64,000 nucleotides of DNA. It comes from Phytophthora sp. 'mugwort'. Taxonomy: Eukaryota; Oomycota; Peronosporomycetes; Peronosporales; Peronosporaceae. The translations under genes were made by a program, and so were the position numbers. Below, piece after piece: positions 55,420 to 64,000 of this stretch; the first letter of the stretch is position 1; each line of letters begins with the position of its first letter. Under the pieces are notes generated by a model. The model did no database searches. It had not been told where the DNA came from and saw nothing but the letters and a program-made list of their open reading frames with translations. The DNA is taken from positions 7,192,001-7,256,000 of the forward strand of contig JAUCEF010000005.1 of assembly GCA_033558025.1 (NCBI GenBank). The letters run 5' to 3'.

Positions 55420-57902
55420 TTAAATCTGTTTGTGCAGCCAGAGCTCAGTCTCCAGTTTATCCAGATCCTGTGCCGTCACTTGTAGAGCCACGACTGCATT
55501 CCCCTGAATGGCATCCACGGGAATAAACGTCATGCCTGGCATGCTGTTAACCTTTCCTCGTGCAGTAATAGCGTCATGGTATCCCTTCGCCAGCTCCACT
55601 TCGCTGGAAAACGCTGTCGCCACGTAAAAGGTGCGTACATGAATCACGCGATCCCAAGGCATGAGAGCTTCCACCATGCTATCAAGACTGCACGTCCAGA
55701 GGCCTTCAGCGACGGCTTTAGCCAATGCCCGAGTGTCTGAGAACGCGTCCTTGTCCTCTATAGACGCGGTAGACATGATCTGGCAAAATGCGCGCGGGAT
55801 CGTAGAGCTTTGCCAGTCGAAACGTAGGTTGTTTAAATGGCGGGTACATGTGAAGCTACGTGGTACCAGGTATTTCAGCGCAATGTGCGTTAGTGCCTGA
55901 AGTTCCACCTCCACTAGTGCATTACGCGGTAAACGTGATAGCTGTACGACCAGCAGTGGTGCCTCCTTCACAAACTTCAAACGCGCTTCACTCTTGTCAA
56001 CTTCTTCATCACTCTCGTCACTGTCGTCAACGTCCTCAAATTCATCAACCATCTTGGCGTTCGTAATGAGGTGGCGACGGCAGTCGATTAGCAGACGCTC
56101 CCGAGCCTCACGGTCATCAGGGTCTCCAGTGGTGTAAATGACACCAGAGCACACATGACGCAGGTTCGACTGGAGCGCTTCCAGCACACGGCAGACATTG
56201 CGGAAGCATTGAGTCGTCTGAGCAGCATGATCGCCAGGTACCAGCTCCATAGTCTGCGGGTGTAGCGCGATTTGGCCAGCCAACAAAATGAGTGCTCGGT
56301 GAAGCACGTTCGCTTGGCTGTATGGGCCAATGCAGCACGGTGCCCAAGCCGAGACACTCTTCACATGCAAAACATCGCGGCGTACGCGCAGAGATTGCAG
56401 CTTTTGTTCCCCGCTACCACGCAACGCGAAACAGTCCAGAAGCACACGAGCGGGCACATCTGCCAGGGCCTTCACTTCGACGCAGCTACGGGATGGCGGT
56501 AGATTTTGGCCGATGTGTCGGATATACTCGGCGTTAAGCTGCCCAAAGGTGGCCATATCCTGGACGTACAAGTGCACGAAGCACACGTCGGTTAGCACCA
56601 TGTTTTGGCTCTCGAGGATAGCCTCTAGCTGAGCCACAACATCCGCCATTTCCTCCTCCAAGGTAATCGACGGGTCACCAGCCTTGATACTCATAATGCC
56701 TGAGAGATGCAATTGATCACGGAATTGGCCGAAGGCAGGCACAACTTTTCTTGCAGACTCCGGGGTATGTGCAAGCACAGTGGCCGACTGCTTGTCCAGA
56801 TTTATTTCGCTGCTAGCTGGTTGGATAGACGACGGCTCTGGAATCCTTGAGGCCAGATGCGATAGGTCGGCGGGTTCCTTCTCCTCTAAGTGGCACTTGT
56901 CAATTGACAGGAAGGCCACAGGCGCGATATAGTCATCCGAATGAAGCACCGTGTGGCTTTCATCACTTCGCAAGCAGATAATACATGTAAAATCATAAAA
57001 GATTAGATTTTCGAAGAGCAGATAAAATAAATTAACCCGCACAAACCGGACGTACATGACAATACGCTTCTTAAACAACGGACAGTCCAGCGTGAACGTC
57101 TCGTATTCGCCGCCTTCACCGCAAACGTTCATTTGATACTTCTCTTTCTATTTACACAACACCAGTATAAAAGACATCAAACCACCAAAGACTGAGCAAA
57201 CAGTACGCCCCATTATTCATCAAATCATTCCCGAAACCTACCAGTATCATGAGTTGCGGCTGCAGATCGGCAATGGTCTTTCCTAAATGCCTCCGTGGCT
57301 GCAGTCCGATCGACGCCACCTTGACCAGAATGGCGTCCATCTCCGAGTCGATCATCTCCTGCAGCAGCTCAGTCTGCTCGCGACGCCACAGATATCCGAT
57401 CGACGTCAGTCCCAGCCTCGTACAGCTGTCCATCAAACACACAAACCAAGATATCAGCACCTCATTGTCTCCATTATCATAACCCAACAATCCATCGTTG
57501 TACGCACACATTCTCCACTCGGTTGCGCTGATAGCTGGAGAAGATGGCGCCCGTGCAGACGCCCTGGATGTCCGGGAACTGATGCTTAACCTTTTGCAGC
57601 AAGCGGAACAAGTCCTCGACCTCGTCTCCCGCCGCCGACTCGTGGTAGTCGATGCCCGTCTTGACTGCCGTGCCCGTAATGGTCTCCGAGACCAGCGGCA
57701 GCTCCATGCTCTCGGCGATGAGCCCCACGCTCTGGTGGCCCACGCTCTGGAACATGAACGAGTCGATCTCGGCGTCATCCGCCGCCAGCTCCGAAGGCGG
57801 ATGCAGATGCGCCAGGCAGACGATCTCGTGGCCGAAGCGCACGCACTCCATCATGGCGTAGCAGCTGTCTTTGCCGCCGCTCACGAGCGCCACTACTTGC
57901 AT
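55420..57902 (-). CDS. DPH6: Diphthine-ammonia ligase fused to RidA-like domains, 4 exons
   Basis: Exons 57902-57508, 57425-57242, 57138-57056 and 56965-55420 join in phase to 735 residues; introns are 82, 103 and 90 nt. The N-terminal ATP-pyrophosphatase domain has the PP-loop ALVSGGKDSCYA (residues 4-15), GTAVKTGIDYHE, QGVCTGAIFSSYQRNRVENV and NVCGEGGEYETFTLDCPLF. It is joined to two YjgF/RidA-like units (one around HLSGIMSIKAG, one around IGPYSQANVLHRALILLAGQ). This is the arrangement of yeast Dph6 (YLR143W) and plant homologues. The enzyme makes the last step of diphthamide on elongation factor 2, using ATP and ammonia, in the cytosol. The third intron is a multiple of three without stop, so retention would add 30 residues. 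Confidence 0.92.
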
Positions 57903-58082
57903 TGTGAGCTAGGAATGAGGTCCGGGAGTCGGAGCAAGAGGAAATGTGATGACAGCTATCTATGCGTTGGTCGGGAATTAAGTGTAGCCATCTCAGCACC
58001 CGAATTGTGTATGGTACACGATGTTGATGTATACCACATCAGGAATGATGGTGACGTTTTCCTTCTTGCGCACTCACGGAAA
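57903..58082. promoter_or_regulatory. Bidirectional promoter of DPH6 and GBF1-like genes
   Basis: Only 180 bp separate the two divergent start codons. An imperfect palindrome TGATGT..ACATCA lies near 58027-58043; its role is unknown. Confidence 0.5.
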
Positions 58083-61000
58083 ATGGCGGCGGTGCGTTCC
58101 GTGCTGCTGAGCGACATCCAGAGCGTGCTGAGCCTAGCGCGGCGACGTCATGGATACCTGCTGTCCAGTACGAACGGAAAGCGCTCAAAGCAGGTGCGCT
58201 AACATCCTGCTGGCCGCGCATTCTCTTATTCACAGTCCTTAACATTCTCTTCATTCATTATGCCTGCAGGAGAGTCCCCTGGCTGTTTTCCAGAGCTTCT
58301 CGCTGCTGCGCGGACGTTTGCTGCGATGCGAGAGTGAGTTTTGGCGCTGGATCACAGCCAAAATACCTCTTTTTGACACTTTTTGACGTTGCGTTGTCCA
58401 GATATGGCGGAGTTGTCGCCTGTGAACGTAGTCAAGCCCTTTCTGGACGTGATCCGCCACGATCACGCCAGTAGCTCCGTGACGGGTGCGGCGCTTCAGG
58501 CGGTGATGAACTTCCTGCACTCATGGCCCTGGGCGGATGTTAAGGACCAGAACGCGGCGGCAGACGCTGCCTCGGACATTGTGGACGCCGTGAACCACTG
58601 CAGATTCCAGGAGACGGGCATCGAGAGCGACCAGAACGTGCTGATACTAGTCGTCCACGTGCTACACGCGGTGGTGCGCTCGCCTTGTGGATCAAGACTG
58701 TCAGACCACTCGATGTGGCAGCTGGTAGAGTCGCTGTATGCGCTCAGTCGCGGCAATCGACACGACGTACGGTTGGTTCCTTGCTCTTATGGACTCAAAA
58801 AGGGTGAAGCTACTGACATATTGTTGTATGCCTATGACAGCCTCACATTACGCTCCCGTTGCGATCGACAGCCACGAATTTCCTGCATGACACGGTAGCC
58901 TTCATCTTTTCCAATCCTGCTATCTATTCAGACTTGGCTCCAGTTGCTGAACCTACAGCGGAGCCCTTCAGACCGGGTTTTGGACTGCCGTGTGCAGTGA
59001 AAATTGTGGGTTTTCTTTGCCAGAAGCTACATCAGAAAAATTATGCGCCATCACCTGCTCCAGACGCACCTGCTACATCGAGTGGGAATACGACGAGTCG
59101 GCGTGAAGTTTTACTGTCTTTTACGTTGCTTCAACGTGCGCTGATTGCATGTGATGCTGAGTTAATCACGGGTGCTCCGTCGCTGATGCTTTTCATCAAG
59201 GACGACCTATGCAGCGCCATTTTGCGCTATTGCCGACTCGGGTACGTACTGCTTTGTACGTCTAAGGATTTAAACGGCATTTAATCCGTTTGTGTACAAT
59301 TAATGTGGCAGCGCTTGTGCAGAGCTCAAGATTCCAGTCGTGTGTCTCGAGCTTATTCGACTCTTGTGGTCAAAGCTCCGCTCGGAGCTTAAAATGCAGG
59401 TCGAGGCTCTGTTTAATGGCGTATTCTTCCACACACTGCACTGGTGTCTGGCTAATATGGATGTAAGCAATCCAGACTTTCCGCGTGGGGGTGATGCGGC
59501 CCCGTCGACAGCCAGTGAAAACTATCAGACGGAAGACAAACCTGCTACGATGGTCGATGCCACACTCGATGAATTTTCTGGAGAAATGCTGTCCAAGAAT
59601 CGACTGTACGACATCTCGTTTGAGATCCTTGACTGTTTGGTGGATTTACTGGCAGAGGCGACGCTGTTGCCGGATCTGTACGTGAATTATGATTGCGACG
59701 GGAACCGTTGCGACTTGACCCAGACTCTATTCGAGCTGCTTTCCCAGGTTGCACAGCAGTCTCATATCGCGTGCTTTGAGTCGCACGAAGAAACGCATTT
59801 CTTGTGGGCTCAGGCAGTTGGCGAGATTACTCTTCGCGGAATGTTTAATGCATTGTACGTCGTGCATCTCCGTACATACCCTGAAACGTCTGTAACCAGT
59901 AGCAATGGCCCCAGCGACGAAGAAATCAACGAGGATGCGTTACTGGTGGAGCAGGAAGGTCAATTTACACTCGAAGATACTCAAGAATTTGCGTCAGCTG
60001 AGATGTTGTTCAAGAAGCGACAACGCAAAAAGTTTTTCCAGCATGGCATTCAGGAATTCAACCGGAAACCGTTGGCAGGGATCAAATATTTGCAGCAAAA
60101 CACCTTTCTGCCTACCCCACTCGACAGTTTGTCGCTTGCGACTTTCTTGCGATCGCTTCCGCAAGGTTTAAACAAAAATGCAGTGGGTGTGTACTTGGGC
60201 GCAATGGGTAAAGAGGTCAAGGGCTTTGAGAAAACTGAAATTCACGAAGCTGATTCAATGGATTTCCATCGCGACGTTCTCACTAACTTTGTCCGGTCGT
60301 TTAACTTTGAGGGCGAGAGTATCGTCACTGCGCTACGTATGTTTCTCGCGAGCTTCCGCCTGCCTGGGGAGGCCCAGCAAATTGATCGCATCTTGAACAC
60401 CTTCTCGCTTCAAGTGTATGAGCAATGTCGCGAACGATTTCTCATGGCGTCAGTGGACGTAGCGTATCTGCTATCGTTCAGTCTGATTATGCTGAATACG
60501 GATCTGCATAACCCGAATATCCGATCGGACAAGAAGATGAAGGTCGCTGACTTTATCAAGAACAACAAGAACTATGGCCAAGAGGTTTCAAAAGGTCTAG
60601 ATTTGCCTGAGGATTTCTTGACGGAACTGTACAACACCATTGCGAAGGACGAGATCAAGACATTTGAGGACGGTGGCAAGCACGGTGAAGTGACAAGTGA
60701 TCGATGGAAGGATCTGCTTAACCAAGCTGAGAGTGACCCGCGCAACTCGCGCTTGATTGTGCACCATCCGTCGCTACATATCCGTTCATCAAGCACGCCG
60801 CGTGGCATGTGCGTTCAAGACGCATCTTCACCTCTAGCTCTTGATACTATGCGAACAATGAAGCAGGCTCGACTAACGAAGAGTGTCTCCAGTCCCGCTA
60901 CTGGAGCCGCTATGCTACCGAAAAGCAGAACAGGGAAGCAACTCGATGAGTTCGATAGACTTGTCCCTCTTTATGCCGCTTCAGGGAACCAATACGACCG

Positions 61001-63671
61001 CCACATTTTCGAGTTAGTGCAGCAAAGTGTTGTACGAGCCTTTAGCAGTGTATTCCAGCAGTTTGTCGTGGATTCTCAGGCAAAAGATGCAGCACGAGGA
61101 GAAGATCTGTCGGTTGGTACCAGCTACGAGATGCACTATGTGCCCCAGAAAAGTGCACTTCAGCTTGCGTGCAATGGTTTCGTGTTATGTGCAGCGGTAG
61201 CTTCTCATTTGTCGCTGGTGGAACACTGCAACTCGCTGTTTATCCGCCTATGCAAGTACACGGCATTACTCACGTCGGATATTTATCCTAAGGGATACAA
61301 CGGGCGCGAAAACGGCATTTGGGTGTATTGTGACAACCAGAGCGCCCCAGTTGCGACTGCAGCCGTGCTCAAGCTCGCCAGCACGTGCAGTTTATCGCTA
61401 CAGAGCCGGTCATGGAAGTTCTTTTTCCACGTCGTCAGTGGTTTACGGGAGTTCCACGTCTTACCGTCGCGGATTCTGTATCCCAGCGATGAAATGAAGC
61501 TGGAGCTCATGACGGCTGACGAGCGTCTTGAGTTTATTGACCTGGTTTACCAGAACAAAGAAGAACTGGAAAGGAAGCTTGCACTTAACGCCCAAGGCCA
61601 AGATGGTGGCATTGACGATGCAGGTGGCTTTTTCAGCGGGGTTACGTGGTTATTGTCAGCATTAGACTCGAATCTCGGCGGGTCAGCTCCTGGATCTACC
61701 GCACCGACGAAATCTCACTTATCTCCTGGATTCGAGCAGTATCAGCTGAGCCCAGCTGAGCTCGCATCACACACAGAAGACCTTGTGATCGAGGGGACGA
61801 CACCAACGAAGCAGCCTTCCGAACATGACCCGAGAGGCGAGTTTGGTACTGATCAGTGGATCCGAACCACGTTGCAGCCTTACCGGCTCGAGTTTTTGAT
61901 GCAAGATGTGGCAAACTTGCCGTCTCGCGCTTTGGCCGAAGTTATTGAGGCTTTGCACGACGAGATCCTGCTGGTACTTCGAGGTCCTGATGCAAATGAG
62001 TCGCCAAAAGATCGGAAGAAGTCGACGAAGCTGTCACTCAGCCAAGGAGGTTGCGTGTTGTTTGAACACTTGCTTAGTCAAGTGATTTCGCTCAGCGGAT
62101 CGTTATTTGATGGTGGTGCTGATGACGAAGACGGCATTTCTGCTGTACTGGAAGCTCATTACACCCAGATCCTCGAGTTGCTGCGACCAGTGCTACTTAC
62201 TAATCACAGCCCAAGCGGATTAGCATACGAAAACGCGTGCTTCCTGTTGCACAAATCGATCAACGGATTGTTTGCTTGGGTAACGCGTACGCGTAGTGAT
62301 GTCAATGGGCTGTTGCTGGTGAATTTCTTAGGCACGTTGATGGAAATGAGTGGGGACGACGAGATGATTCGACCTTTCTTGACGCCAATAATGTGCGGAT
62401 TGGATCGATACGTGGCCTTAGTACAGCCCAGCAATTTGCACTACTCCCGTCTGGATTGGCTGACGATCTGCAATTTCATCAGTTGGTCAGTTGGAAGGCC
62501 TCACGCAGCTTGTCACGGCTTTGGACTGCTTGAACGGCTCGTGACGGAGAAAATCTGGAATGGAGACGGGAACGAGATTCTTATCAGCGATTGCTATACG
62601 AAGATGCTCATGTTTGCAATGAAGACTCGTGACCCACACGATTCATGGGCATCCTCAAGGCCAATTGATCTGCTGCTTTTCATGTTCGACACACTCCGTC
62701 CTGATGCGCCCAACTACGTTGAAGAACGCTTGCGTTTCTTAGGCGGGATGGCTGTCGTTTCGAGGCATCTGCTATTGAATCAGATCAAACAGGAGCTTTC
62801 TAACGATATCGTTGTAGCAACAATAGAAGGATTGAAGCACATGCTTCGGGAACACTCGGGGACAAGCCAATCGTTCAAGCCTACGGCCTGGCTCGATGTT
62901 CTTCGATATGGACTTGTTCCTGTTGGGTTTGACTTGCTTAACGGTGCTGGACCCAAGCATTCACTGCAGTTTGGAGATGACGAAGAGGAAACGAATTCAC
63001 CTTTCTTGTACTACCGACGGCAGCTACCCGACGAAAGTTCGTTGAAGCCTCACAACGTACACACTGATATCAAGGGCCCCACTGGCCGCCGTCGAAGACC
63101 ATCAACGATGAAAGACCCATTAGCACTACGTCCACACGTGGTAGTGGTTCAATTATTGTCGCTTGTCGTGTGTGAAGAGTTGACGAAGCTGCAGATATGT
63201 GCGAAATTCCCGTCCGTTTGGCAAGATGTTGCCGAGCTCCTGGTGGGTTTACTGGAGCACACAGCCATGGAGAATCCTTCATCTGGAGGGGAAGGAGCTG
63301 CGAGTGGAGAGGTTCTGATTGCGGCGTTGGAACGCCGAAGCGTACTCTCGGCCCACGAAGAGATTCTCGAACACAGCAAAGGAATCGTAAGACGCTTGGC
63401 AGTGATTCAGGATAAAGACATCAAAGAGCTTGAGGAGGCAAAAGAAGAAGAAGAAGCCAAGCTGGAGGAAACTGGAGAGAGTATCCAACAGCCTAATGTC
63501 CTGATGCAGGTGCTGGAAGACAAGTGTCGCTCTAATCCGGGCTTGTTTGATCAGCTTTTCTCGTTTAAAGACGACACTGCATCGACTGGTGGACATACTC
63601 CTCCAATTGAAGAAGTCGATGGCGAAGAAGACATTAACAGCGACGAGGCGGATGCAACGAACTGCACGTAG
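58083..63671 (+). CDS. GBF1: GBF1/GNOM-type Sec7 ARF guanine-nucleotide exchange factor, 5 exons
   Basis: Exons 58083-58193, 58270-58333, 58402-58766, 58841-59241 and 59312-63671 join in phase to 1,766 residues (human GBF1 is 1,859). The N-terminal DCB-type region has VVKPFLDVIRHDHASSSVTG. The Sec7 domain lies at about residues 545-760, from KKRQRKKFFQHGIQEFNRKP through FVRSFNFEGESIVTALRMFL, with the catalytic glutamate in FRLPGEAQQIDRI (about residue 666), SFSLIMLNTDLHNPN, and an end near LYNTIAKDEI. The Glu finger is intact. Long HDS-type helical regions follow (LIVHHPSLHIRSSS to the end) with a C-terminal charged coiled coil (KELEEAKEEEEAKLEE). Such GEFs activate ARF1 at ER-Golgi membranes for COPI coat assembly. 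Intron sizes are 76, 68, 74 and 70 nt. Confidence 0.95.
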
Positions 63672-63748
63672 TGGATCAAGGTTTGTTCATAGAAAAGTAT
63701 GCTGATACTAGTGTCGTTGGCTTATAGCGAGCTGTTTGCTATGTGAGG

Positions 63749-63976
63749 TTAGGTGACGGGTCTAATAGATGCGTGTCCGCTCTCAGACGTTGGTCCATGA
63801 GTATCCAGCAAGCTCACAGCCTCGTCGGCCTTGGAGTAAACACTCAGAAGTTTCTCCGAGAAGCATTGCGTGAACGTCTGCGTGAGCTTATTGATGATCA
63901 CGTCCTTCAGGTTGGCATCGTTTTGCTCCACTGCGATGTCACACAAACGTTCAGTGCTGTCCACAAGCTGCCGTAT
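63749..63976 (-). CDS. 3' exon of an unidentified gene, partial
   Basis: A minus-strand terminal exon runs from a good acceptor (CACCAG at 63977-63982) to TAA at 63749. It encodes about 75 residues including VDSTERLCDIAVEQNDANLK and FTQCFSEKLLSVYSKADE. This looks helical; I do not recognise the family. The rest lies beyond the window. The stop is 77 bp from the convergent GBF1-like stop. Confidence 0.6.
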   Translation of the reverse strand: MRQLVDSTERLCDIAVEQNDANLKDVIINKLTQTFTQCFSEKLLSVYSKADEAVSLLDTHGPTSESGHASIRPVT

Positions 63977-64000
63977 CTGGTGATTAGAAATAGGTACAAG

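Noticed and set aside
1..64000. CRISPR arrays, operons, bacterial promoters or riboswitches
   Set aside because: The window is eukaryotic with spliceosomal introns; no regularly spaced repeat array was found.

Overview
The window is eukaryotic nuclear DNA and almost certainly from an oomycete of the Phytophthora type. Reasons: many introns of 68-118 nt with GT..AG ends; a START/zinc-finger protein, an oomycete-style ankyrin gene and a stand-alone protein of helicase-associated (HA) repeats; and a transposon mix (chromodomain Gypsy, Copia, Crypton tyrosine recombinases, PIF/Harbinger, pogo-like, Tc1/mariner and a Polinton/Maverick-like relic) that is characteristic of oomycetes. Species cannot be fixed from sequence alone.

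Layout. 1-6.4 kb: decayed Polinton/Maverick-like relic on the minus strand (integrase, then protein-primed family B DNA polymerase), followed by a palindrome, a 20-bp tandem repeat and a Ser/Arg-rich ORF of unknown origin on the plus strand. 6.4-7.4 kb: frameshifted gene resembling Uma2-type PD-(D/E)XK proteins. 8.5-13.4 kb: relics of a Copia element (-), a Gypsy pol (+) and a gag/protease region (-). 15-16.3 kb: a 446-bp non-autonomous DNA transposon with a perfect 8-bp target duplication and a fragment of a relative. 16.7-21.1 kb: gene island (membrane protein, HA-repeat protein, START/zinc-finger protein). 23.3-24.9 kb: ankyrin pseudogene. 25.1-27.0 kb: SPT3-like SAGA subunit, seven exons reconstructed. 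27.3-34.4 kb: full-length but broken chromodomain Gypsy element with both LTRs, PBS, PPT and 5-bp target duplication, inserted beside or in a Crypton (34.4-36.4 kb). 37.4-44.3 kb: second Crypton relic, Copia integrase relic, Harbinger transposase plus SANT-like partner, pogo-like relic, SANT/Myb-like fragment. 44.2-46.3 kb: gene-free, with a very AT-rich core. 46.3-48.7 kb: Tc1/mariner element with 34-bp perfect terminal inverted repeats.

48.77-64 kb is a compact housekeeping block: PLP homeostasis protein (3 exons, start codon only 36 bp from the Tc1/mariner end), PIH1-domain chaperone cofactor (8 exons), ribosomal protein eL21, Fip1-type polyadenylation factor, diphthine-ammonia ligase fused to RidA-like domains (4 exons), GBF1-type Sec7 ARF-GEF (5 exons), and the 3' exon of an unidentified gene at the edge. 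Genes here are convergent or divergent with gaps of 57 to about 630 bp. They serve unrelated housekeeping roles (translation, mRNA 3' processing, protein modification, Golgi traffic, chaperone work) and are not an operon-like pathway. The sharp alternation of transposon-packed and gene-dense blocks fits the two-compartment genomes known in this group.

I did not find an obviously new defence or molecular system. The least explained pieces are the palindrome/20-bp-repeat/Ser-Arg ORF cassette at 5.2-6.3 kb and the Uma2-like gene. Exon boundaries were set by hand from splice consensus and reading phase and have not been tested against transcripts.
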